A stretch of DNA of 64,000 nucleotides from Trachythela sp. YZ-2020 (taxonomy: Eukaryota > Cnidaria > Anthozoa > Malacalcyonacea > Clavulariidae). The DNA is taken from positions 1 through 64,000 of the forward strand of contig JADLSH010000389.1 in the NCBI GenBank assembly GCA_016169945.1, in the 5' to 3' direction. Positions 1 to 8,956 of this stretch are shown here, in pieces. Under the pieces are notes generated by a model. It ran no database searches. It saw only the letters and a program-made list of their open reading frames with translations, and was not told the DNA's origin. Both the position numbers and the translations under genes were made by a program. The first letter of the stretch is position 1. Each line of letters opens with the position of its first letter.

Positions 1-485
1 TGCAGTGGGATACCGTCCATGATAATCTTTGCACTATCCAAACAGAGTGACGATTACATCCGACTCCAGTCCGGCAACGAAGCGAGAAGTATTACGTACA
101 TCATCGATAATATATGACCCTATCGGATTCCTTAACCCCATAGTCGTTAATGCCAAAGTTATAACGCAAGAGATGTGGGAAAAGAGTTACAATGGACTGA
201 ACTGTTACCTCCGGGAATACAAGAGAATCGGCAGAAACTAACCAAATAATTAGAGTTAACTCGTCAATTGATTCAGAACGCACAGCAATTGACATATCAT
301 AACGAAATCAGTAATCTCTTGTCGAAAACTGCACAATGAGTAACACTATAGTACGCCAACTTCGCCTATTCAAGGACAAGTTCGCCCTTCTTCGCTCTGG
401 TGGGAGAATAGACAACGCACCCCTTGCAGATTCAACGAAATTTCCAATACTTCTACCACCGAGAAATGACCTAACGAAGCTCATA
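1..485 (+). pseudogene. BEL/Pao retrotransposon pol fragment
   Basis: The translation around 90..185 carries the TKREVLRTSSIIYDPIGFL block, which is diagnostic of the BEL/Pao reverse transcriptase palm-to-connection region. A second block at about 360..485, reading QLRLFKDKFALLRSGGR and then STKFPILLPP, matches the region just before the BEL/Pao integrase zinc-binding domain. The two blocks are in different frames and too close together, so the copy has internal deletion and frameshifts. The window edge cuts the 5' side, and a LINE fragment starts directly at the 3' end. No LTR was seen here. It is a dead fragment; family assignment is confident, the precise extent is not. Confidence 0.75.
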
Positions 486-767
486 ATGTAAGCTGCAGAA
501 TCGTGCTGCTAGAGAATGACTTTTTCCCATTATTCTACCAATGCTGATAATCTGTTTGATAAGCTTGGTTGGAAAAACCTTGAGTGCCAGCGTACATTTC
601 CTAAGGCTGTTATGATGTATAAATCTCTCAACGGCCTTGAGCCGGATTCACTGACCTATACTAAATGGACTGAGCGCGCAATCTATTTTATCAGGAGCTC
701 GGCACTGCCCACGTCATATAGGTCTTTTGCTCTCATGCGTAAATTCGCTGACTTACAAATGCGTTGA
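486..767 (+). pseudogene. LINE (L2/CR1-like) reverse transcriptase C-terminal fragment
   Basis: An 83-codon ORF at 516..767, with homologous codons reaching back to about 486. It contains the SHYSTNADNLFDKLGW and VMMYKSLNGLEPD motifs typical of the C-terminal, post-palm region of L2/CR1-type LINE ORF2 proteins. The catalytic palm is absent, so this is a truncated copy abutting the BEL/Pao remnant. A related but longer C-terminal region is present at 38666..39379. Confidence 0.7.
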
Positions 768-1556
768 TAAATGGCTCGGTTCTATATTTTTAGATGTTTC
801 AAACTCAAAAAAATGTTAATTTTGTGTTTTTGAGGCGAGAAATTGCTGCGAAATCATTGTAGAAAGTAAGTTAGTTCATACTAAATGTGGCGGGCTGTCC
901 AGTATGTTTTCAACTCTCAATTAAAGCCGTATACGTACATGTTTAGAAAAAAATCTCAAATAGCCGTAGAAAACTCCATAAAAACAGTCTCTTACTCAGT
1001 ATAATACCAGGAAAGATTGTCGGTAAAAAATTTTCATGTCAACAGAAGGTTAATACTTACAACACGACAAATTTTATGGAAAACTATAGCATAAATACCA
1101 GCAATCATCGATGGCTGAAAACTTCTTGTTGTGGTCTAAGTGGTATAAAAACATACCGAAGCCATCATTTTATTTAAAATTAAAATGTTTGTTTTCAAAC
1201 TTGCAGCAGGAAAATATACTCCTATTTTGGAAAAGGGTTGTTCTCAACTCGAAGGTAGTAAATATTTACCAAAAACAGCAAAGTTTGCAATAAAAACAAC
1301 ACAGAATTGAAAAAAAATGAAAAACAAACTTCGTTAAATTTCAAAAACACAAATTCGCCCGCGAGCACAAATAACATTTAGAAAATATCCGCGTATGCGG
1401 TAATTTTCATCGATGCGAGGACCTATATGACGTCAGCAACGGTGAGGACACTTTTTGACCTCGAGCACTCAGTCCATTTAGTACAGGTCAGTGGCCGGAT
1501 TACGTGACGTCAATGTTTGTTGTTCGCAACAATATTACAAGTTATACCTTGAGAGA
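768..1556. other. AT-rich stretch without a gene
   Basis: No credible coding region was seen. A short motif at about 1426..1495 (GACGTCAGCA..GGTGAGGACAC ... TAGTACAGGTCAGTGG) recurs in similar form at about 61380..61461, so it is a dispersed repeat. Confidence 0.6.
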
Positions 1557-2067
1557 CACTGAAGGACTTTTTCTCGTTTATTAAATATCATGCAAGAAGT
1601 CAAATCACGGCAAGAAGCTTTAAGAGTTCGTCTCTGTAATTTCCGACCACTCGATATTGGTTCAAAAATAAACCTGGCCTTAAACTTTGTGTGTCGATTA
1701 AGAAACCCTTGCTCATCAACCCTTGGGAAAACTAGTCTTACCTCAACCACGCACCAATTATTTAAAGAATAGTTCCGGGCGATAGCCCGAGGCGGCTGTA
1801 CTAATTCCGCTCGGTTATTTATCACATCCGGAAAAAAGTTCATCAAGTATCGTGGGCGCATGGCTATGGTTCAAGGTTGGTCGGTGGTCATCTCACTTAT
1901 CTCAAAAGTATGACAGATTGTCAGGAGTGGAATGAGTGAGTATTTAAAAACATGAGAAAATAGTTTGAAGAAATTGGCACTGAAGGACTTTTTCTCGTTT
2001 ATTAAATATCATGCAAGAAGTCAAATCACGGCAAGAAGCTTTAAGAGTTCGTCTCTGTAATTTCCGA
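1557..2067. repeat. 90-bp direct repeat pair (1557..1646 and 1978..2067)
   Basis: Two apparently identical 90-bp blocks, starting CACTGAAGGAC and ending TTTCCGA, lie in the same orientation with a 421-bp period. The interval between them carries only short overlapping ORFs on both strands, which I do not regard as genes. It could be a local duplication or an insertion flanked by duplicated DNA. Confidence 0.8.
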
Positions 2068-2919
2068 AGCTCAAAACTTCATAATCATATGAATCGCGTG
2101 AATAACTATTCTTTAAAACTTGAATATAGATTGTTTTCAAAAGAATATTACTTGCATCCAATAATTCTGCACATTTGAGTTATTTTTCAGTAACATTCAA
2201 GGCTTTAGTTTAGCTCCAGATATTTATAGGTCAAGGTGCTCAAAATCGCTGGTTGACAATTCGTTCAACCTTTCTCGGTGTCTCGAGTTTATAATTATAT
2301 CATATAACATTTCAAACATCTCTTCTCGTGTCTTCAGTTAAAGAATGTATCCTACAACAAAAGATGGTTCCTGAAACCTTTTCCAGAGTGTATGACGACA
2401 CAAAATACTATAGTATAGCTTCAATAATACCCCAATCATTCACAAACGCGTGACACAATTAAACCACGCAATTTGTAAAATTCGCCATTCCTTTCCTTCT
2501 TACACGCTAATATGGCTTTACCCGATAGTGTAAGCATTTCCTTAGTTCTCCTGCCTGGTTGTGAGAATTTTTGTTCATTATAACGCGCAAAAACGACATA
2601 TATTTAGTTACCAAAACCTTCACGCAATATAGATCCCTATGTTGTTTTGAAGCGAACCCATCTAATGACGTCACAAAGGTCATTGACGCCAAAGGTAATT
2701 TTTTGAGAATTTGATCCAAGATGGCGGCCGATGAGCAAATTTATCACATTTTACTTGCACTTTACTCGCAAACAAAAATGTTACAGCAAAAAATAGTAAC
2801 ATTCTCATAGTTAGGTGGTCCAGTAAGATTAAATAAGCCAATAAAAATTTTCGTTGCCAATGTCCTTTAAGACTCCTACTTTAATTATTTACAATTATTT
2901 ACATTGATGATCAGATGAT
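2068..2919. other. Intergenic, no recognisable gene
   Basis: AT-rich sequence with short unsupported ORFs only. The older Polinton remnant begins at about 2920. Confidence 0.5.
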
Positions 2920-2922
2920 TAT

Positions 2923-3144
2923 TTACATATGACTGCCGACTCCCCTTGCTAAAGTATACCACGAGTTAGGGTAAGAGATGGAATACAAACCAACTTCCCA
3001 ATCGCCATTCAAATCAATGGTTTGTGGTAATTTTACACGATAACTAGTCGTTTTGTTATCGGGAAAGATATCCAGGGATGCATTACTAGGAAGCGTAAGA
3101 TAAAATGTGCTCCGCTCATTGTGAATTACAAATGAAAATAACAA
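2923..3144 (-). pseudogene. Older Polinton: penton-like capsid protein, N-terminal fragment
   Basis: The 73-codon leftward ORF aligns with the first ~65 residues of the complete penton-like protein at 7750..8502. It shares the pattern FxLTLPSNxxLxIFP, then VKLPxTIxLxGxWE and a Trp-containing stretch. It is truncated after about 70 residues and lacks a clear ATG at the homologous position. It lies just downstream of an integrase remnant on the same strand, which is the gene order seen in the younger element. It therefore belongs to an older related Polinton. Confidence 0.8.
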
Positions 3145-3165
3145 AGAAACAACACATTCAACGGT

Positions 3166-3679
3166 TTAAATATTATTTATTTGAGAAGCAGGTACCCACG
3201 AATTAAACTTGTTTGGGTACCCTAACCATTTTACAAGATATTGTACATTGTTGCCTCTACCACGTTTCTTCAAAACTTTTTAAACTTCATAGACGTCATC
3301 CTGCTTGATAACCTTTTGCAACTCTTTATCGTAAAACGTTCCTTTCAGTTCCTCACCATCATAATCTTTCAACTTATACACGGGAGGATCACGAGGCACT
3401 TGTTTGCTTACGGTAAAGATTTCTTTTGAGAAATTTGGTAAGTAGCCTTTTTCAAATTTACGTTTTATTTTACTAATTCTAACTTGATCACCAATCTTAA
3501 GCTTATACTTTTGCACTGTGATCACCATACAAAGTGTGCCATACTTTCTTTTCGTTTTCAACAGTTACATCTGCTGGTTTTGTTTTAATACTGCGATGAA
3601 CACTATGATTGTAGGAATACACTAAAATCAGGCAACATGTCAATGTATCTCATTGTTTTCTTCGCTGTGAAGTATCGCC
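3166..3679 (-). pseudogene. Older Polinton: integrase C-terminal half
   Basis: Reading leftward from the 6-bp target site, codons match the integrase C-terminal half of the younger element: RYFTAK, then the VRISKIKRKFEKGY and YKLKDYDGE blocks, then a chromodomain with YLVKWLGYP and NSWV. Within 3562..3665 the frame is broken. An in-frame TAA also separates the DDVYEV end of the linker from the chromodomain (stop at about 3280). The homology runs right up to the younger element's insertion point. The N-terminal part is found beyond that element at 27161..27398, and the catalytic core is missing from both sides. Confidence 0.85.
3674..3679. repeat. Left 6-bp target site duplication (ATCGCC) of the Polinton
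   Basis: ATCGCC directly precedes the left terminus (AGTAGTATAG...). The same six bases directly follow the right terminus at 27161..27166. Six-bp duplications are the hallmark of Polinton/Maverick integration. Confidence 0.9.
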
Positions 3680-4455
3680 AGTAGTATAGAGCGGGGCTTA
3701 ATGGACCCGGTTTCATGCGCATAAATTAGCCAGTTACCCCCTGCATAATTCATGAGTTAATTATGTTAATCTGAATATTAATGAGTTTATAATTAATTCA
3801 TTTCCGAGGATAATCCGAACAATTCCGAGCATGAGTTATGTATATTAATGAGCATTTATAATTAGATTCATTCCGACGACGTTAAAACAACGAGAGGTTT
3901 CCGACAGTTCGCCATTTTGTTCCAAGATGGCAGAACAGCTAATTCTGGATGTTTTTAAGGAAAATAACGTAGAATTAACGCAGGATACTTTACGGTTTTA
4001 TATAAAACTGCTTTTAGAAAAGCATGAACATACATATAACTCCATGATATGTAGTATTGTAAGAGATAATGTGTTTGAAAATTTATGTCAAACATATGAA
4101 GAGACAAAGCCTTTAAATTCTGGTAGAATTATGGCTTACCTGGCTTTAGTTTACAAAGTGAGCGATTTTTGTGACACTGAAACAGTGCGAGAAGCCGTTC
4201 GAATATGTGTAGACGATTTAAAACAATTTGATTTAGCGAGCTATGAAATTAAACCGTGTCTTGGTTTCAACGCCTAATTTCATGGTTGGTGGGTTAGTGT
4301 TACAGCTTAACCGCGTGTAATTTGAATATCACTAATTGGAATTGAATAGCGAAAGTCATTAAGAAGTCATTAACTGTTGTACATGGGTGAACACATTGTA
4401 CTTTAACGACATTGCCCAAACGCGTTTATGCTGAGCTTGTAAGAAACAGGCTTTA
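3680..4455 (+). repeat. Polinton left terminal inverted repeat
   Basis: The sequence from 3680 to about 4390 is inverted at 26450..27160 with scattered differences, including the whole start of the Bcl-2-like ORF. The innermost part (about 4385..4455) matches a separate inner copy at 25936..26143 better than the outer right repeat, which lacks about 30 bp there. Confidence 0.9.
3927..4277 (+). CDS. Bcl-2-like protein (left TIR copy)
   Basis: A 116-codon ORF with a clear ATG, lying entirely inside the left inverted repeat and reading inward. The protein looks all-helical. It contains LNSGRIMAYLALVYKVS (about residues 64..80), which resembles the BH1 core of Bcl-2/E1B-19K proteins (x-W-G-R-[IV]-x-A-x-x), although the BH1 Trp is replaced by Ser. 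No clear C-terminal membrane anchor or BH2 motif is visible, and it is shorter than cellular Bcl-2 proteins. If the assignment holds, it would block apoptosis of the infected cell; that is inference from one motif and helical character. A second, truncated copy lies in the right repeat. Confidence 0.55.
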   Translation: MAEQLILDVFKENNVELTQDTLRFYIKLLLEKHEHTYNSMICSIVRDNVFENLCQTYEETKPLNSGRIMAYLALVYKVSDFCDTETVREAVRICVDDLKQFDLASYEIKPCLGFNA

Positions 4456-4548
4456 ACGACAGGACAAGCCTGATTTTGCACGTCTCTAAACAAAAGAGGG
4501 ACACACATAAATATCGCACACCAAACAGTGTTTGTCATATACACAGCA

Positions 4549-5217
4549 ATGGAGTGCTTTCATGGATTGCCAGCGTCCACGGTTACTACAAAAAAAGGAA
4601 CATTTTGGTTTTGCAATAAAAATAACCATAAAAGTTGTGAATTCTTCTGCCCTGATCAAGATCGCTCGTTGTACGAAACGGCTATGATGACGTGGAGAGC
4701 GAATGGATCAATTCATCCGGTGTGCGATACCCACCAAAGACCAGCGAGGATGAAAGTCGTCAAAGATGCCAATAAACGCAACTTTGGAAGGCCATTTTTC
4801 GTTTGCTGCGACCGTAATAAGCCATGTAACTTCTGGCAGTGGGGTGACAGACTTGAGCTACCAAAACCCAAGTGCCAACACGGATTGAGTTGTTGCGTAC
4901 GGAAAGTCAAAAAGGAAGGGGGAAATCAAGACCGCCTTTTCTTCTGTTGCCCAAACGATAGAGAACATTCGTGTGACTTTTTTGAATGGAAACTCGAAAC
5001 GGAAAACCCGTTCAACCAAGATCATTTTCCTCACGTTGAAAGAGTTGGTGTATTGCAGAGCAATCCAGCGCTGTACACATACATGGTGGCTGAGACTGGA
5101 CTTACCTTTACTAGTGCACGGGAAAATCCACACGATGCCTATGCTGAATATATGGGGGAATTACCTATTTGTTCACTTGCGACAGCTGTGGAGAGACTGT
5201 CACTGATAGACTATTAA
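4549..5217 (+). CDS. Triple GRF-type zinc-finger protein
   Basis: A 222-codon ORF; the frame is open from 4528, but the first ATG is at 4549 (MECFHGLP). It carries three consecutive GRF-like zinc fingers. The first, at residues ~3..37, ends FWFCNKN...CEFFCP. The second, at ~65..105, has GRPFFVCC...CNFWQWGD. The third, at ~108..150, has DRLFFCCP...CDFFEW. GRF fingers bind single-stranded or structured nucleic acid in NEIL3, APE2 and TOP3A. The ~70-residue C-terminal tail has no recognised domain. It is intact, rightward and lies just inside the left repeat downstream of the Bcl-2-like ORF. A role in binding viral replication intermediates is plausible but unproven. Confidence 0.75.
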   Translation: MECFHGLPASTVTTKKGTFWFCNKNNHKSCEFFCPDQDRSLYETAMMTWRANGSIHPVCDTHQRPARMKVVKDANKRNFGRPFFVCCDRNKPCNFWQWGDRLELPKPKCQHGLSCCVRKVKKEGGNQDRLFFCCPNDREHSCDFFEWKLETENPFNQDHFPHVERVGVLQSNPALYTYMVAETGLTFTSARENPHDAYAEYMGELPICSLATAVERLSLIDY

Positions 5218-5365
5218 GAGGCTATCATTAATCTATTTAAAACATTGTTATAATAACCCGAACAGAACAGAACAGAACACTTAATATAACGTGTGTAGCT
5301 AATCCTATGGTGTCTAAATTGTTAGTGTAAATATACTTATTTGATAGTTACTTAATAAAAGTATT

Positions 5366-6395
5366 GCGAACGGTAATTGATAAAACTAGAATAGTGAGGC
5401 GAATAGTGCGAATAGTGCGAATAGTCGACGAATAGTACGAATAGTCCGCGAATAGTCGACGAATAGTACGAATAGTCGACGAATAGTACGAATAGTCGAC
5501 GAATAGTGCGAATAGTCGACGAATAGTACGAATAGTCCGCGAATATTCAACGAATAGTACGAATAGTCGACGAATAACACGAGACTTTGCAAGGCTTTGC
5601 ACCAATGCTGTAGAACTAAATTTACCGGAGGGGGGAGCTCTATTGACGAACATGAAATCGTGAAAACGTTCGTGATTAAATATTTGTTAAATATGCCCCC
5701 CAGCGCCCCCCTCTTCTACAGCACTGCTTTGCATGTCTTAAGAATTGATTTACTTGCAAGTGTAATCAAGAGGATTTTTTTAATAACTGGCCAAAAATTA
5801 CAAAAATTTATCATAAATTCCCAATAAATCAATTACACTTAATATTGTGACATCAAAGGCTGTAGAGAACATAATATTCCGCTTCGTACTATCACATGGT
5901 CAATAGCCAATAAAATCCCCATATTATTATAAATAAAGTACTATCCGAGCAGGTTGTGAGAATTTTATTTCCGAGGACGCGCACGAAACTATTTTCCGGA
6001 AACAAATATAGCGTATAGTTTACCAGCGATGCGAGATGAAATCTTCTCGCTCCACCTAGCTAAAATCATAGAAACAGGCCCTAAAAATCGTTAAACCAAC
6101 GTAACGCAACTCATATTTAAATTTTTAACCCATCAATGAATATATATGAATATATGTGTATATATTCATATATATTTGTATATATTTTCATATATGTTTG
6201 TATATATTCATATATATTCATATATATTTGCGTCGATTTTTCGCAGATTTTTATTCGCCGATTATTCGCACTATTCGTCGACTATTCGCACTATTCGTCG
6301 ACTATTCGCGGACTATTCGTACTATTCGTCGACTATTCGCACTATTCGCACTATTCGCCTCACTATTCTAGTTTTATCAATTACCGATTGCGAAC
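5366..6395. repeat. Foldback repeat built of CGAATAGT-type units
   Basis: The left arm (about 5366..5580) is a tandem array of ~20-bp units (CGAATAGTACGAATAGTCGA and variants). The right arm (about 6240..6395) is the reverse complement and shares the flank GGTAATTGATAAAACTAGAATAGTG. The ~660-bp loop holds a poly-G/C-rich segment and, at 6136..6230, an (ATATATTC)n-like microsatellite. Short ORFs on both strands are translations of the repeat. It looks like a non-autonomous foldback insertion between the GRF and MGNC genes. Confidence 0.8.
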
Positions 6396-6510
6396 TCGTT
6401 ATAGTTGTTTATCTTTCAATTCAATTTTGACCAGTGAAGAATGTCTTAAAAAGTATTGTAAAAGGACACCTTACCTTGTTCATTTGTCCTATTAAGCTTG
6501 TCGTGTTAAC

Positions 6511-6693
6511 ATGGGAAACTGCTTCGGACAGCCGCAAACACCTAGTATAGCACTGCGTGAGATTTTCAAACGCATTCGGTGTCTTTGTACCTGTTGCGGT
6601 GGACGAGTGTTGATATATAAATCAGAACTCGATGGAAAAGAGGAAGGAAACGATTCTCAACAAAATTTACTACAACCCCAAGCACGAAGCTAG
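6511..6693 (+). CDS. Small MGNC protein, predicted N-myristoylated/palmitoylated
   Basis: A 60-codon ORF beginning MGNCFGQ, a classical N-myristoylation signal with an adjacent palmitoylatable Cys, followed by a Cys-rich segment (CLCTCCGG). Its 3' end overlaps the integrase start by 62 nt in another frame. The older Polinton remnant has a small ORF beginning MGYNSK at the same place upstream of its integrase (27433..27534), which suggests a conserved slot. The protein would be membrane-associated. No family is recognised, and the short length leaves real doubt. Confidence 0.5.
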   Translation: MGNCFGQPQTPSIALREIFKRIRCLCTCCGGRVLIYKSELDGKEEGNDSQQNLLQPQARS

Positions 6694-7717
6694 TTTTGGT
6701 GGTTTAGAAAAACTTTATCGTGCAGCGAGGGCAACAAAAACCAACCTAAATATTAGTCGAAATGACGTGCGTGAATGGTTACAGTCGCAAGAGACGTACA
6801 CTTTACACAAGCCTGTCCGTAAAAACTACCCTCGTACCAGAGTTTTTGTTGCCGGTATAGATGATCAATTTGAAGCTGATTTGGCCGATTTTCAATCGCT
6901 AAGTGCACAGAATGATAACTATAGGTTTTTACTTGTTTGTATTGACTGTTTTAGTAAATATGCCTGGGTTAGACCGATAAAGAATAAGACAGGCCCAGTC
7001 GTTACGCGCGCTTTTCGTGACATTTTAGAAGAAGGTCGCGTACCCAACTATCTTCATACAGATCAAGGTACAGAATTTTTGAATGCACAATTTCGAAATC
7101 TCATGCGACAATACGCCATTCAGTTTTTTACAACTAACAGTGAGACCAAAGCTAGTATAGCCGAAAGATTTATAAGAACATTAAAGGAAAAAATCTATCG
7201 TTATTTCACGGCAAAAAACACTGTCCGTTATATTGACACATTGCAGGATATAGTATACGCGTACAATCACACTTTTCACCGTTCGATTAAAGAAATGCCA
7301 GCTAATGTTACAAGAGAGAATGAGTTCAAAGTCAGGCAAACGCTCTATGGTGAGAAACAGGCAAAAGTCAAATTCAAATTTAATGTCGGTGATTTAGTAA
7401 AAATAAGTAAGACTCGAAGACAATTTGAGAAAGCTTACAATCAAGGTTGGACTGAGGAAAACTTCACCGTAGCTGAACAAATTGCACGAAACCCACCAGT
7501 TTACAAAATCAAGGACTATGACGGCGAGATACTTGGTGGTATATTTTACGAACACGAACTCCAACGAGTTGTAAAGAAAGATGAGGTTTACCGAGTTGAC
7601 AGCGTTCTACGGACACGCACAAGAAACGGTCGCAAGCAATATCTAGTGAGCTGGAAAAATTACCCTGCAAAATTTAACAGTTGGGTAGATGAAAAAGATA
7701 TAAGCAACATAAAATAA
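6632..7717 (+). CDS. Polinton integrase (rve core plus chromodomain)
   Basis: A 361-codon intact ORF. Catalytic residues of the RNase H-fold core are visible: D83 (in EADLADF), D144 (HTDQGTEF) and E178 (ASIAERF), close to the DD35E arrangement. The VGDLVKISKTR stretch is the usual post-core SH3-like region. Residues ~315..361 form a chromodomain (DEVYRV...YLVSWKNYP...NSWV). The enzyme would insert the linear genome with a 6-bp duplication, as seen at this element's ends, and the chromodomain may target chromatin. It reads rightward ahead of the capsid gene cluster. No disabling change was seen. Confidence 0.95.
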   Translation: MEKRKETILNKIYYNPKHEASFGGLEKLYRAARATKTNLNISRNDVREWLQSQETYTLHKPVRKNYPRTRVFVAGIDDQFEADLADFQSLSAQNDNYRFLLVCIDCFSKYAWVRPIKNKTGPVVTRAFRDILEEGRVPNYLHTDQGTEFLNAQFRNLMRQYAIQFFTTNSETKASIAERFIRTLKEKIYRYFTAKNTVRYIDTLQDIVYAYNHTFHRSIKEMPANVTRENEFKVRQTLYGEKQAKVKFKFNVGDLVKISKTRRQFEKAYNQGWTEENFTVAEQIARNPPVYKIKDYDGEILGGIFYEHELQRVVKKDEVYRVDSVLRTRTRNGRKQYLVSWKNYPAKFNSWVDEKDISNIK

Positions 7718-7749
7718 CTTTCGCGTTTAGTGGTATATCAAACGCCGTG

Positions 7750-8502
7750 ATGGAAAGGTCAAAACCATTTTTCTTAACTTTACCTAGTAATAGCTGTTTA
7801 GAAATCTTTCCTTCAAATACAGTCGCAAATTTTAAGGTGAAACTTCCTGAAACAATTTCCCTAACGGGGGAGTGGGAGATTGCTTTTGTTGAGATGCAAT
7901 ATGCACATACCTGGAGTACTATAAGACAGGGTACCCAACAAACATTCATATATATGCTTGGAAGTGATCGAAATACTGGAGTCATCGACAGTGGACATTA
8001 CGAGAGCGTACCTGACCTTGTCAAGAATTTAAACAGTCGTATGTCGAAAGATGCACAAAGCAAAATTCAATTAACGTATAATCGACGTACGCGTAAAGTG
8101 ACGGCAGATGTGAAAAAACAAGCGAGTGTCTGGTTCAGGGGTGATATCGCTGCTGCGTTAGGATTTGACCAAGATAGTTATATCACAAAGAAAACAACAT
8201 CCCCCTATACGGCTGATATTAATGCGGGTTTTACATCTATGTTTGTGTATTGCAATATTGTGAGTGATCAAATCGTTGGTGATAAAAAAGTGCCTTTGCT
8301 GCGTGCTGTTCAAATTAAGGGTAAATACGGTGATACAATTACAAGAACATACCAGAACCCATTATATATGCCAGTCGGTACGAAGCGGTTTGAAACATTG
8401 GAAGTGTATATAACGGATGACTCAGGGAGGCGAGTTCCATTCGAGTACGGTCGGTCGATTTGTACACTTCATCTTAGACCAAGTCATTCCATATACTTTT
8501 AA
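7750..8502 (+). CDS. Penton-like (minor) capsid protein
   Basis: A 250-codon intact ORF; the frame opens with GTG at 7747 and the first ATG is at 7750. Position between integrase and the capsid gene, length and overall pattern fit the Polinton minor capsid (penton, single jelly-roll) protein. The N-terminal FFLTLPSNS and VKLPETISLTGEWE motifs recur in the older remnant at 2923..3144. It ends one base before the next ATG (TAATATG). The function is inferred from family position; I see no catalytic signature, as expected for a capsid protein. Confidence 0.8.
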   Translation: MERSKPFFLTLPSNSCLEIFPSNTVANFKVKLPETISLTGEWEIAFVEMQYAHTWSTIRQGTQQTFIYMLGSDRNTGVIDSGHYESVPDLVKNLNSRMSKDAQSKIQLTYNRRTRKVTADVKKQASVWFRGDIAAALGFDQDSYITKKTTSPYTADINAGFTSMFVYCNIVSDQIVGDKKVPLLRAVQIKGKYGDTITRTYQNPLYMPVGTKRFETLEVYITDDSGRRVPFEYGRSICTLHLRPSHSIYF

Positions 8503-8503
8503 T

Positions 8504-8953
8504 ATGAAACAGTGGCAAACAGGCGGTGCTCTGCCAGTTTTTGTTGGAGCTAGAACGCAAAGAGGATTTGGTAGATTTCGAACACAGAGCGGCAATGGCT
8601 TAGGGGGAATTTTTAGAAGATTATTTCGCAGCGCAGTTCCGTTTCTAATTCGTGGCAGTAAAGAAGTAGGTCGAGAGGCTCTAAAGACAGGTGTCGCTAT
8701 TGGAGAAGATGTACTTCGTGGGAAAAATGCAAAAACCGCAGCGGCAAGTCGTTTTCGTGAGGGAGTTGAGAACATGACACAAAAAGCGATTAGTCATACT
8801 CAATCAAACATGCAAAGTGGTAGTGGCCGGGGAATAAAAAGGAAAGCCAAAGTTAAATCTACTAGTCAGTCAAAGAAACCTCGCAAGGCAAGCACACCTA
8901 AGTCGAAGTCTAAAAGAAAAAAGCCACAATACAACGATATATTTGGTTCCTAA
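8504..8953 (+). CDS. Basic minor capsid/core protein
   Basis: A 149-codon ORF starting at MKQWQTGG. The frame is open further upstream, but those codons overlap the penton gene and are unlikely to be used. Residues ~20..75 hold Gly/Arg/Phe-rich and amphipathic segments (GFGRFRTQ, then IFRRLFRS). The last 45 residues are very Lys/Arg/Ser-rich with nuclear-localisation-like clusters (GIKRKAKVK, KSKRKKPQ). This resembles adenovirus pVI/core-type small virion proteins in character and genomic position. A virion DNA-condensing or membrane-acting role is inference. The gene is intact and starts 1 bp after the penton stop. Confidence 0.65.
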   Translation: MKQWQTGGALPVFVGARTQRGFGRFRTQSGNGLGGIFRRLFRSAVPFLIRGSKEVGREALKTGVAIGEDVLRGKNAKTAAASRFREGVENMTQKAISHTQSNMQSGSGRGIKRKAKVKSTSQSKKPRKASTPKSKSKRKKPQYNDIFGS

Positions 8954-8956
8954 AAG

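Noticed and set aside
1535..1861. 108-codon minus-strand ORF
   Set aside because: No domain, and it overlaps one unit of the 90-bp direct repeat.
4858..5133. 91-codon minus-strand ORF
   Set aside because: It is antisense to the GRF zinc-finger gene, whose Cys pattern makes the + strand the coding one.
5393..5580. CRISPR-like regular repeats
   Set aside because: Contiguous short tandem units without spacers, in a eukaryotic mobile element.
5348..5653. Minus-strand ORF with repeated TIRRLFVLFVDYS-like peptides
   Set aside because: It is a translation of the CGAATAGT tandem array; mirrored ORFs appear at 6136..6495 from the inverted arm.
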